Origin: Larix sibirica | Lineage: Eukaryota > Streptophyta > Pinopsida > Pinales > Pinaceae | Reading direction: 5' to 3' | Length of the DNA stretch: 10,138 nt | Assembly: GCA_004151065.3 (NCBI GenBank) | Contig: NWUY0300001267.1 | Location: forward strand, 119,780-129,917 | In this document: positions 1 to 8,222 of the stretch, piece by piece | Position numbering within the stretch: position 1 is the first letter of the stretch | Layout: every line of letters begins with the position of its first letter | Notes under the pieces: model-generated | Told to the model about the DNA's origin: nothing | The model's database searches: none | What the model saw: the letters and a program-made list of their open reading frames with translations, nothing else | Position numbers and translations under genes: made by a program

Positions 1-624
1 TGTCAGCGCATGCTCCAATATCTTGTTGAAATATTCCCCTGTGCCATTCTCCTACGGATGATACGACGTACTCTTCTTGTGTTGTATCTACAATTCCTCC
101 GTCAATGCACTGATGGTGCGATTGAGAAAGTGGCTTCCTTGGTCGCTCAACAATATCTTGGGGAAACCAAAGCGAGTGACGACGTGGGCAAAGAGAAACC
201 GTACTGCTGTGGCCGCGGAACAATCAATGACTGGTGCAGCTTCTGCCCATCGTGTCAAGTAATCTGTCGCTGTGATGATATACCTAGCACCAGTGCGCTT
301 ACCCGGTGGATTGATTGGTCCCACAAAATCCACTTCCCATTTGTCAAATGGCTATAGTGTCAGTTGAGGCATCAGGGGCATCTCATCCCTCCTGGAGGGC
401 TTCACAGTTCTCTGACAAACATCGTAGGACCGCGCATAATTGGCCACGTTGTTGTGCAATGTGGGCCACTAGATCCCTATGCGAAGCACCTTCCTGGAAG
501 TCGAACGACCACAATAGTGCCCCCCAGCAATGCTGGCGTGTGCTTCTGATAGGACCTGTCCTTGCTCATGAGAAAGAACACAGTGCCTCATTATCTCATC
601 CGAGCCCAATTTGTATAATGCACC
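1..624 (-). pseudogene. Ty3/gypsy retrotransposon polyprotein fragment: integrase (partial, decayed)
   Basis: Integrase would insert the element's cDNA into the host genome. One minus-strand frame stays in register from about 624 down to the left edge, with four stops, all TAG (469-471, 352-354, 88-90, 52-54). It opens with the LYKLG linker found just before Ty3 integrases. A HHCC zinc domain follows: His at 538-540 and 517-519, Cys at 415-417. The other expected Cys (424-426) is Tyr. The catalytic core shows WEVDFVGP (Asp at 328-330), [24 protein letters not shown] (Asp at 142-144) and a Glu at 34-36. The second Asp and the Glu are 35 residues apart, so the D,D35E triad is still readable. 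The C-terminal domain and 3' LTR lie beyond the left edge. The family assignment is firm. The fragment is non-functional as it stands. Confidence 0.93.
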
Positions 625-667
625 GAAAATCAGCTAGAAATCTATAGCCTTGACCACCAACTGCTTC
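625..667. other. Boundary sequence between the Ty3 fragment and the repeat unit
   Basis: In the integrase frame a stop appears at 634-636. A neighbouring minus-strand frame reads GYRFLADF straight into the LYKLG linker with one frameshift, so this is probably still Ty3 polyprotein (RNase H to integrase linker). It has no counterpart beside copy B, where homology starts at 6226. The Ty3 sequence therefore stops at or near the N at 668. Confidence 0.45.
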
Positions 668-668
668 N
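668..668. other. Single N (ambiguous base or minimal gap) at the left edge of copy A
   Basis: This unresolved base sits exactly where similarity between the two long direct repeats starts (669 pairs with 6226) and where the Ty3 relic ends. That placement suggests a contig join rather than a random base-call failure. The distance and order across it should not be trusted. Confidence 0.7.
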
Positions 669-840
669 AGAACATCAAGCAGATCCCCATTTTCAGGGGG
701 CAACATCCACGGGAGAGGTTTCCACTGTCCTTGGGAATGTCCCCTTCCAAACAGAGGCTTTCCTTGTAGTCCCAAAATCCCCACAGACAGGTTCTTGTCC
801 TACCCTGCATTAAACTATCTTGGGACACACAAGAATGTAG
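669..840. repeat. G/C-cluster repeat patch, copy A
   Basis: Runs of four or five C or G alternate here (tccccattttcaggggg, gggaatgtcccc, aaaatcccca), giving several short potential hairpins inside otherwise AT-rich DNA. The patch recurs at 6226-6400 with the same spacing. The minus strand is open from 784 to 596 across the N, with residues such as GHSQGQWKPLPWM, but I recognise no protein and copy B does not keep the frame open. It could be a fragment of a dispersed transposable element. That is a guess from its texture. Confidence 0.4.
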
Positions 841-1393
841 GAGCTTGTGATTAAAAAAAGTACTGTTTAATAGATATTTTCTATAACTAATTGCTGTTGA
901 GCTTTTTGATGGGGGACGTATTCGTGCTCACACAATAATTGTGCAGATTACTTATGTTGTTTGTTTCCCAGATATCACGAATATGTGTAAATTGCAATTA
1001 TTTTATACTGGCGCATTTCAGGATTGCCCCATATAGACCTGCATATCCTCTCTTTAACCCTCGTGTGTGGGTTAATGAATTTGGAAGCAATTAACTCTAA
1101 AACCTTCAAAAATTATTGAATTTGGAGTTGTTAATTCTAAAACCTTCAAAAATGGCGTGCCACTTCAAGAAAGGGAAAGATCGAAAAAATTAGGCAACGT
1201 TAGTTTTCCACAACACAAATGCATGGCACAATCCCGTGCAAAGAATGGGTATATCAGATGATACTTCTATTCAACTAAGGAGAGTAGATGCATCGAAGAA
1301 ATAGATCTTATTTTTAAGACATGTTATCAGGGCACATTAACCTGTATGAAAATGGATTTAACGGAGAGTAAAATTTTGACCAAAAAGGGTACA
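841..1393. other. AT-rich stretch, no gene seen
   Basis: No frame reads like a protein on either strand. It is shared with copy B at about 6405-6900. The only structure I find is a 41-bp tandem duplication at 1077-1158. Confidence 0.6.
1077..1158. repeat. 41-bp tandem duplication (copy A only)
   Basis: Units 1077-1117 and 1118-1158 both start gaatttgga and share ctaaaaccttcaaaaat near the end, with several substitutions between them. Copy B has one unit, starting near 6617. Either a gain in A or a loss in B after the copies separated would explain this. Confidence 0.8.
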
Positions 1394-1531
1394 GTAAAAG
1401 GCGATTGCCATTCACCACCTTACCATATACAAAATTCTGGTAAAACTAATTTGAAAAGAAATGTAAAAGGCGATTGCCACTCACCTACTTACCATATACA
1501 AACTTCTGGTAAAACTAATTTGAAAAAAACT
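1394..1531 (-). repeat. 69-bp tandem duplication, LRR-like on the minus strand (copy A only)
   Basis: Units 1394-1462 and 1463-1531 share gtaaaaggc at the start and ctggtaaaactaatttgaaaa near the end, and differ at several sites. Copy B has one unit, near 6902. On the minus strand each unit reads as 23 codons with a motif like FTRSLYMVS, and a neighbouring frame gives LVLPE. Both fit an eroded LPESL-type LRR with one base lost before the duplication. The plus strand is also open (1346-1561), but I regard that as a by-product of the 69-bp period. Confidence 0.75.
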
Positions 1532-1584
1532 TTTTGTAATGTAAAACTACTAAGAAATTAAATTTATCTGTCTCATATATTTTA

Positions 1585-1722
1585 GGACCGAGAAAACTAG
1601 TTTAAATACTGACCTTTTATTTCATTTTAACTCATACATCATACTAAATAGGAGGACCGAGAAAACTAGATTAAATACTGACCTTTTATTTCATTTTAAC
1701 TCGTACATCATACTAAATAGGA
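1585..1722 (-). repeat. 69-bp tandem duplication, LRR-like on the minus strand (copy A only)
   Basis: Units 1585-1653 and 1654-1722 both start ggaccgagaaaactag and end atactaaatagga. They differ at only a few bases, so this is the youngest-looking duplication here. The minus strand gives a 23-codon unit with MMYELK, a stop, then NKRSVFNLVFSV. This matches the spacing of a plant LRR (leucine-type residues, then a P-x-E-L-K-like turn). Copy B has a single unit from about 7026. Confidence 0.78.
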
Positions 1723-1805
1723 AATGCCTATAAAGAACATGATTTTCCATGATTGCTGAACAATTCATGCTTGCTTCATAAAAGATAAAATAGACTTACC
1801 ACACA

Positions 1806-2018
1806 CTAGTTTATTTTATGTGTGCTCAGCAGACCTCTAGAGCGCACAACACATCTGAGACCAGCCAGCATTAACTTACTAAAGAGTGTTGAATGGTCGA
1901 GATTATAGAAATGGAATAATATAAAGTAATGGACCATGACGTTAGAATTAGCATGGATTGCTTGAAACATGTGAAAAACATGCAATCCAAATGTAATGGG
2001 GAAATACCCACAACACAT
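1806..2018 (-). pseudogene. Possible decayed LRR segment, copy A
   Basis: A 70-codon open stretch on the minus strand with leucine/phenylalanine-rich text (for example LFSKLMLAGLRCVV). It falls between better-supported LRR-like units and on the same strand. The match to LRR spacing is loose, copy B is interrupted here, and there is no other domain evidence. It is best read as part of the eroded LRR array or as chance. Confidence 0.25.
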
Positions 2019-2648
2019 TTTCTAATCTCTGTGCCAAAAATGCACAGGTGAAATTGGATAACATTATAATAAAACTTTACATTCTCCAAAGAGGTACCGC
2101 TTAATTATCAAAATTTGGACGCATAATGTCCAGTAATATACAAGCCCTGAACTCAAAGAGATGAAACTATATGGTTACAGTGGAGGCTTGTGCATAAAAG
2201 GCAATTAGAGCTGGTCAGGAGCAGGGCAGATTTGTATCCACCGAGACCACACATTCAATTGAGGTAACAATACATCTGAAGATAAAATATGAATTTTGGT
2301 TCATCTAAAAAAATGCAACAACCCAAAATCATGGGTTAATTAAGACTAATGTACATAAGATACATCTGGACTCTGCCTTCCATCTACAATTGCAAATGGT
2401 GGTGACTTGAGAACATGGAGAATATGATTCGACGATAGATACCACATGTTATTTCAGCCCATATCACACATTTAATGGATGCCATGGACTTTTACCTTGG
2501 CTTCTCACTATCTTTAACTCCAGTAAGAACCCTAACACTGCAACGGGGACATACATAATCCGGACCTTCACTCTTAGCGTATTCCTGCACATTTGAACAG
2601 ATTATCATTATCGGTTTTAAAGAAGGATGGACAGGTGTCAAGATAAAT
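2019..2648. other. AT-rich stretch, no gene recognised (copy A)
   Basis: It contains the single-copy counterpart (near 2050-2118) of the 69-bp unit duplicated in copy B. Otherwise no frame is convincingly coding. The block 2160-2300 is among the better conserved parts between the two copies. Confidence 0.5.
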
Positions 2649-2786
2649 ATTAAAAAACAAAAATTGGTTTAATTTTATAATATTTATAAATACTTGTATA
2701 AGCTCTTGAATCACGTCGAAAAACAACAAATGTTTTTTACATTTTAGTCGATTTTTTAGTAGTCTGATATTCTCTTGAACCACATA
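2649..2786 (-). repeat. Old 69-bp tandem pair, LRR-like on the minus strand (copy A)
   Basis: The word ctcttgaa recurs at 2703 and 2772, 69 bp apart. Minus-strand translation gives two related units, YVVQENIRLL... followed by DVIQELIQVF..., each ending in LLFF or LFF and 22-23 residues long. The same pair occurs in copy B at 8085-8222, so the duplication predates the split of the two copies. Residue spacing resembles LRRs (QEL.. then SLK...SLLF). Confidence 0.65.
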
Positions 2787-3204
2787 CAAAAATCTCAAAA
2801 TGATGGCAACATCATTCTATATTGTGTTTTTCACACAATTATTTTACTCTAAAATGTTCATTAGTCACTGCAATTTTTACTACATGAATCTTAGAAAGAA
2901 TTTGCCAAAATACACCACAAATTATTAGTAATACGAAATCTCTTCACCACCACAAGTCATCCATGCAAGAGAAACTATAATAAAAGCATGATACAGATTA
3001 TGCTGCACATTGCTTTCTGCTGTTTCATGAAATACAAAATGTCGTTACACCAAAACACTAGGAGACGATAACTACATAAAAGATAAACAACAACAAAAAA
3101 CAAATCTTTCACAAGAACACACTACTGTAAAGTTGTTGAAGAACTGAATACTGATGCACACATGATTTAATGCCTAACAAATTACATACTAATCTGAAGA
3201 ACAC
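2787..3204. other. AT-rich stretch, intron- or UTR-like, no gene seen (copy A)
   Basis: No coding frame. On the minus strand a T-rich run ends in tatcttttatgtag (about 3072-3087), which resembles a plant 3' splice site. This stretch could be an intron or 3' untranslated part of the LRR gene. That is inference only. Differences from copy B end at 3153. Confidence 0.35.
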
Positions 3205-3835
3205 ACTTTCCTCCAACTCTTAAAACTGACAATTGGGATATGGGTCACCCCCTTATGCTGCTCAGCTTCCAACACAAAGATGTAACAAGCTCCTCCAAAG
3301 ATACCAATGCTTCAAGACTTGGCAACTACTCTACGCTATAACAACTAACAAGGTTCAAAATTTATAGTTTTGAAAGAGGACTTGACCACTCTATTTTCGT
3401 CAATTGAGTACATCCTCTCAATTTTAGTGTTGTAAGTGCATCCGATAGTGTTCCAACCTCCATCAAATGTACACAACCATGGATTTCTAGATGTTGAAGG
3501 TTGGGGAGAATAATTTCTCTTTCTCCTTCGACCATCTTAAATGACAACTAACGTAATGAACAATAATGGCTTGTTAATATGATCAGTTGATTCAATCATC
3601 CAAGGGAATCCAACAAAGATTTCAATTTGTGGCAGTGCTCCAAGCTCAAATAGGGGAAAGGCTTCTCTACAAATTCGATTTCAAGCAAAGAAGCTAAATA
3701 ACTATGACAAACTGTGTATAAGTTATGATTAGGAGCACTCTTGGCAAGCAACTTACAAAACTCCAAAAGAATGGGAGTAGTACAAAAGTAGGGAATATGA
3801 TTTGATAAATATTCCTTGGTAGCTGAAGTAAAAGT
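3205..3835 (-). pseudogene. Decayed TNL-type LRR gene fragment, copy A
   Basis: LRRs of TIR-NBS-LRR proteins take part in pathogen recognition inside plant cells. One minus-strand frame runs from 3835 to about 3205, with stops at 3596-3598, 3548-3550, 3362-3364, 3326-3328 and 3245-3247. It is open for 79 codons before the first stop. From 3652 the text is a classic plant LRR: LSLEHCHKLKSLLDSLG, LPNLQHLEIHGC, ALTTLKLRGCTQLTKIEW, ILNLVSCYSVE, LPSLEALVSLEELV, CWKLSSIRG. The repeating L..L.L..C spacing and phrases like LPSLEALVSLEEL are typical of conifer TNL LRR regions. I see no TIR domain, P-loop or other NB-ARC motif in the window. It is a pseudogene or a set of exons with decayed joins. An identical copy lies at 8657-9287. 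Confidence 0.8.
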
Positions 3836-4608
3836 TTAATAGCTTCTTCTACACACGTGTGATCACTTTCCACTAGATAAAGCATTAACATAACCAAAAC
3901 TAAAGGCACTCTTGATCCTGCAAGCTAAAAGACTTGCATATGTTTTGAAGAAGGGATTGACTTTGCATCCATATTCAAAAACTCTTTTACTTGGGAACAT
4001 ACTTTATCCTATAATGTTTTTTTTTGTACCATTTCTGGCACAAAACCAACCTAATGCTAGCTACTAAATCACTTACAAGCTGCCATAAATGTCAAAGTGC
4101 TATACTTTGCATGCAACCAACCAACTGAAGTGTTGCATCATTGTTAACATTATATACTGCCAAAGTATGCTCCCTTTGCAATCGTTTTTCACAGTATATG
4201 AGGCATTGCTCCCTTCACAATCTATTAATCTCTTTATAGGTCCCAATATTTCTCAAGCAAGCAATGAGTAGACAATGGAGACTTAAGTTACTTGATGAAG
4301 CTTAACTCTCCTTTAAAAATGAAGAAATATGTCCAACTTCAAGCAAATAACTTGATATTTACAAAATGGATAGATTCATATGGTGTTTCCTAGCTTAGCC
4401 CTAAGAGTATGGAGAGCTACCCACAAGCAGGGTATGATTTATCCTTGGAAATGCAGAAGCAGAACCTCTCTAAGAGGGTCAATGAGCCAAAATAAATTAA
4501 GTTAAGAGCTAATGCGTAAAGGAGATTCGTATTCCACCTATGGATCTACACAAATAGCCATGCTTTTTTCACATAAATCCATGATTTGTCTCCAAAAATA
4601 TAATGAGG
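3836..4608 (-). pseudogene. Unidentified protein-coding relic upstream of the LRR fragment, copy A
   Basis: The minus strand keeps reading like protein here, across changing frames. It includes WLIDPLREVLLLHFQG (about 4420-4470), EILGPIKRLIDCEGSNAS (about 4200-4250), QLVSDLVASI, DKVCSQVKEFLNMDAKS, and a 71-codon open frame (3909-3694) with YLVESDHTCVEEAIKL. Moving between these needs at least two frameshifts, one near a run of nine T at 4017-4025 and one near 3820-3840. I do not recognise the family. It may be the upstream part of the same LRR gene or an unrelated gene relic. The plus-strand frame 4089-4271 looks like a shadow. Confidence 0.35.
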
Positions 4609-4614
4609 TGAATG
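4609..4614. repeat. Target site duplication, left copy (TGAATG)
   Basis: Six bases directly before a TG start. They match 5837-5842, directly after a CA end. Six is one longer than the usual 5 bp for Ty1/Ty3 elements. Confidence 0.5.
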
Positions 4615-5836
4615 TGTGATACACCCATTTTTGACTTGGAATGTATTTAATCAAAATTATGTAAATGATGTAAATATGCTAGTATGNCTTGATGCTTATG
4701 TGGCACACTTCCTTAGGAGTTTATAATCTTATATGCCATGGTAACATTCTTCATGAGTCACACATGGAGAGTCTGGTTGCTTGCTTGGGAGAAATTCTCA
4801 TTTGAAGCATTGGGGCATTTAGGAGGGCATTTAGTCCTAATAGAATGGGGTCACTCAGTTGCTTACATGGAGGCTTTTAATTACCTTGACGATGCTTGGG
4901 TTGAATGTTCATGAATGTGTGGTGTATCCATAGGAGTGCATGGCCTATGAAGTAGCATTCGACCTTTAGGGGTAGAGTGTTGGACCTTCTCTTGTGGAGC
5001 ACTCACCTTGGAATACTTGCTTGATGGGCGTGTGTACCTTCAAAATTGACATGTATCACCTTAGAGTTGGAGCTCTTCACATGTGGATCCATATGGTGAT
5101 TAATAGATATTGTCCACTTTAATATTGTTGGCCTCCCTCGCCTATTCTATAGAGAAGTGTCTTTATTTTCATTATATGTCACACTAATCATTCACATCAT
5201 TATGTCTTAGAGACATGAACTGCAAACATGTGTCTTTCATGTGTAGATCTTCTTCATTGTACTTTCAACTCTTGTCTAGTGCATTAGGTTCTTTTATTGA
5301 TGCAAAGAAGACATTTGGGATAGGATTTGCCCTAAGAAGAGAAGAAGAGATAGCCTTTCGAACGAACATTGGAAAAAAAGGAGCATTAATTCTTGTGGTT
5401 CTTGTGAAACAAAACGACAAGTTTGTAAAACCTTAGGATTGCTGGAAGAAGATAGTGGAAACTATCTTGCTTTGTCCTGTACATTTGTGTATGCAAGTAC
5501 CAAACAAGACTTGCCAATGTGCATTCCATCTCATTGTAAATATTTGGCTAAGTGACCTACATTAGTTGGGAGTGATTTCTAACAAGAAATGAGATGGTCA
5601 CTAGGTTTGACAATGGGACTTGTCATGCTAGCTTGTTGTGGTTTCCTTAAATAATATTTGGAGAGCATTGGAAAGCCTTAGCTTGTGATGAGCTTCAAGG
5701 ACTATATTCTACCAACTTGGAATAAGTTGTTAGTATGTGTTTGTAACCTCATTGTGTTTTGTTGTCCTGTGAAATGTGTTTTGCTGTCCAAACTTTGGGT
5801 ACTTTAGGATCTGCTTTTCGGTGTATAATCTCATCA
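4615..5836. mobile_element. Probable solo LTR of a retrotransposon, 1222 bp
   Basis: The segment begins TGTGATACACCC and ends ATCTCATCA, giving canonical TG...CA ends, and is bordered by TGAATG on both sides. No primer binding site, polypurine tract or polyprotein adjoins it, so it would be a solo LTR left by recombination between two LTRs. A plus-strand frame at 5215-5436 (73 codons) has no recognisable domain and is probably chance. An N at 4687 lies inside it, so if that N is a mis-join the two ends may not belong together. The first 72 bases recur at 10067-10138. Element orientation is unknown. Confidence 0.5.
4687..4687. other. Single N at the right edge of the copy A identity tract
   Basis: Copy B ends with the window at 10138, the base that pairs with 4686. 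The N therefore sits exactly at the end of the observable identical tract. A one-base gap placeholder between contigs explains this better than chance. Confidence 0.7.
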
Positions 5837-5842
5837 TGAATG
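5837..5842. repeat. Target site duplication, right copy (TGAATG)
   Basis: Follows the CA end of the probable LTR and matches 4609-4614. Confidence 0.5.
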
Positions 5843-6225
5843 AATAGTTTCTAAGGTTGTTTGGTATGTAGGTTTATAATCAACAACAAGCTCATGTTTT
5901 AAATGATTTGACAAGCATATAATAGATGGACAAATTTATGGTTGTGATAAATCTGTTGTAGTTAAATAGTTTTCAAATCATTTATATGTTAGGATTTGTT
6001 GCCTAAGGCTAGAAAAACATTTCACTTAAAGTAAAATTGCTCAATATTTATTTCCATGGACTGTCTTATGTATTTGGATGGATAGAACTTAAATATACAA
6101 TGTTGTAATTTACATTTCAGATTTGCCCCCAAGGCTGAAAATTCACATGAAATAAATATGGAGAACCTCAAGGTTTAGGTGAAATTTTTGAATTTGCATT
6201 AAGAGAGGATTCTTGAGATTTTCAC
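5843..6225. other. AT-rich spacer between the LTR and copy B, no gene seen
   Basis: Unique in the window. A weak internal repeat is visible: gatttgttgcctaaggct near 5994 and gatttgcccccaaggct near 6120, each followed by similar AT-rich sequence. If the LTR is real, this stretch was once continuous with 4608 and would be part of the repeat unit. No matching sequence lies left of 668. Confidence 0.5.
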
Positions 6226-6400
6226 AAAACTTTAAGCAAATCTCCCCATTTTTAGGGGACAACATCCATGGAAGAGGTTTCTAGTGTCCTTGGGAATGTC
6301 CCCTTCCAAACAAAGACTTTCCTTATAGTTCCAAAATCTCTAGACAGGTTCTTGTCCTACCCTACATTAAACTCTATTGGGACACACAAGATTTGAGGAG
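6226..6400. repeat. G/C-cluster repeat patch, copy B
   Basis: Counterpart of 669-840, with the same ccccatttttagggg and gggaatgtcccc clusters. Changes such as ggggg to gggga weaken the hairpins slightly. Confidence 0.4.
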
Positions 6401-7414
6401 CTTATAATAAAAAAAGTATTGTTTAATAGAGATTTCCTATAACTATTTTTTGAAGAGATTTTTGAGAGGGGGTGTATTCGTGAACACACAATAATAGTGC
6501 AGATTACTTGTGTTGTTTGTTTCCCAAAATTCATGAATATGTGTAAATTGCAATTATGTTAAACTGGCACATTTCAGGATTTCCCACATAGACCTACATA
6601 TCCTCTCTTAAACCCTTAAAAAAGATTGAATTTGGAGTAGTTAAGCGTAAAATCTTCAAAAATGGCGTGCCACTTCAAGAAATGGAAAGAGCAAAATTTT
6701 TAGGCAACATTAGTTTTCCACAACACAAGTGCATGGCACAGTACTGTGCAGAGGATGGGTATGTCATATGATATTTCTATTCAACTGAGCATAGGTGCAT
6801 TGGAGAAATAGATTTTATTTTAAGACATGTTATCAAGGCACATTGACATGCATGAAAATGGATTAACAAAGGGAGTAAAATTTTGACAAATAAACAGAGA
6901 TGTAAAAGGGCATTGCCACTCAACACCTTACCATATACAAAATTCTAGTAAAACTAATTTGAAAAGAACTTATTGCAATATAAAACTACTGGGAAATTAA
7001 ATTTATCTCTATCTCATATATTTTAGGACCAAGAAAACTAGATTAAATACTGACCGTTTATTTTAATGTGTGAAAGAGAAACATCTATGAATAACATGAT
7101 TTTCCATAATTGTTGAATAATTCATGCTTGCTTCATAAAAGATAAAATAGACTTACCACACACTAGTTTATTTTATGTGTACTGAATAGAACTCTAAAGC
7201 GCACAACCCCTCTCAGACCAACCATCATTAACCTACTGAAGAGTGCTGAATGATGGAGATTATAGAAATAAAATAATATAAAATAATGTATGAGATGGTG
7301 GAGTTTATAAAATTAGCCTGCAATGCTTTAAATTTGTGAAAAGCATTCAATCTAAATGTAATAGGAAAATACCCACAACACATTTTCCAATCTCAATGCC
7401 AAAATGCACAGTTA
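6401..7414. other. AT-rich stretch of copy B, only eroded LRR-like traces
   Basis: Counterpart of about 840-2050. It holds single versions of the units that are duplicated in copy A: the 41-bp unit near 6617, and the 69-bp units near 6902 and 7026. No open frame is worth calling. Confidence 0.5.
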
Positions 7415-7552
7415 AAATTGGATAACATTATAATAAAACTTTACATTCTCCAAAAAGGTAATGCTTAATTATTAAAACAGGTGAAATTGGATAACATTAT
7501 AATAAAACTTTGCATTCTCCAAAGAGGTACTGATTAATTATTAAAATTTGGA
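7415..7552 (-). repeat. 69-bp tandem duplication, LRR-like on the minus strand (copy B only)
   Basis: Units 7415-7483 and 7484-7552 both start aaattggataacattata and continue aataaaactttncattctcc, with several later differences. Copy A has one unit near 2050. On the minus strand a 23-codon unit reads LSITFLENVKFYYNVIQF, which fits the spacing of a plant LRR (LPxSFxNLKxLxVxxC type). Confidence 0.75.
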
Positions 7553-8084
7553 CTCATAATGTCCAATAATATACCAGCCTTGCACTCACAAATATTAAAC
7601 TATATGGTTATAGTGGAGGCTTGTGCATAAAAGGCAATTAGAGTTGGCCAGGAGCAGGCCAGATTTGTATCCACCGAGACCACATATTCAATTGAGGTAA
7701 CGATACATATGAGATAAAATATGAATTTTGGTTCATCTAAAAAATGCAACAACCCAAAATCATGGATTAATTAAGACCAATGTACATAAGATACATCTGA
7801 CTCTGCCTTCCATTTACAATTGCAAATGGTGGTGAACTGGGAACATGGAGAATATGGTTCGACGATAGATACCACATGTTATTTTAGCCCATATCACTCA
7901 CATTTAATGGATGCCATGGAATTTCACCTTGGCTTCTCACTATCTTTAACTCCAGTAAGAAGCATGGCACTGCAACATGAACATATATATTCAAGACCTT
8001 CACTCTTAGTGTATTCCTGCACACATTTGAATAGGTTATCATACTTGGTTTTAAAAAAGGATGGACATGTGTCAAAATAATTAT
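7553..8084. other. AT-rich stretch of copy B, no gene recognised
   Basis: Counterpart of about 2118-2648. A plus-strand frame at 7820-8080 (86 codons) lies opposite the continuation of the longer minus-strand frame and is interrupted in copy A, so I do not call it. The minus strand here is the downstream part of the 122-codon frame 8252-7884, which loses its LRR character below about 8085. Confidence 0.5.
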
Positions 8085-8222
8085 AAAAAACAATAAATAT
8101 TGTTTTATTTTTAGAATATTTATAAATACTTGTATAAGCTCTTGAAACACATTGAAAAACAACAAAGATTGTTTAAATTTTAGACTGTCTATGAGTAATT
8201 TGATAAGCTCTTGAACCACATA
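8085..8222 (-). repeat. Old 69-bp tandem pair, LRR-like on the minus strand (copy B)
   Basis: The word aagctcttgaa recurs at 8136 and 8205, 69 bp apart. Minus-strand units YVVQELIKLLIDSLKFKQ... and NVFQELIQVFINILKIKQ... are 23 residues each and clearly related to each other. They sit in an open frame from 8252 to 7884 (122 codons, the longest in the window). It is better preserved than its counterpart at 2649-2786 and gives the clearest view of the ancestral LRR-like unit (QELIKL..DSL....SLLF). Confidence 0.7.

Larger units (their letters stand above)
669..4686. repeat. Long direct repeat, copy A
   Basis: The unit is 4018 bp and pairs with 6226-10138 in the same orientation. The offset is 5557 at the left end and 5452 at the right end. 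Two 69-bp and one 41-bp tandem duplications found only in copy A, and one 69-bp duplication found only in copy B, account for nearly all of that change. By eye, 669-3153 is about 90% identical to copy B, with scattered substitutions and small indels. From 3154 to 4686 I find no difference. The unit holds a decayed LRR gene on the minus strand and the first 72 bases of a probable LTR. Confidence 0.93.

Noticed and set aside
10-647. Several plus-strand open frames of 61-115 codons
   Set aside because: They lie opposite the Ty3 integrase frame, whose motifs and catalytic residues are clear on the minus strand.
596-828. Minus-strand frames of 62-64 codons across the N at 668
   Set aside because: They bridge an unresolved base at a probable contig join, and the counterpart in copy B does not stay open.
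1346-1561. Plus-strand 71-codon protein with an internal 23-residue repeat
   Set aside because: The 69-bp period is a multiple of three, so duplication keeps any frame open. Copy B is not open here, and the minus strand reads more like an LRR.
1394-1722. CRISPR-like or satellite array
   Set aside because: Only two units per duplication, directly adjacent with no spacers, and the two duplicated sequences are unrelated. Plant nuclear context.
4089-4271. Plus-strand 60-codon frame (and its identical copy at 9541-9723)
   Set aside because: It lies opposite more protein-like minus-strand text. Identity between the copies is not evidence of constraint, because the whole 1.5 kb is identical.
5215-5436. 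Plus-strand 73-codon open frame inside the probable LTR
   Set aside because: No recognisable domain, no flanking gene structure, and a length expected by chance in AT-rich DNA.
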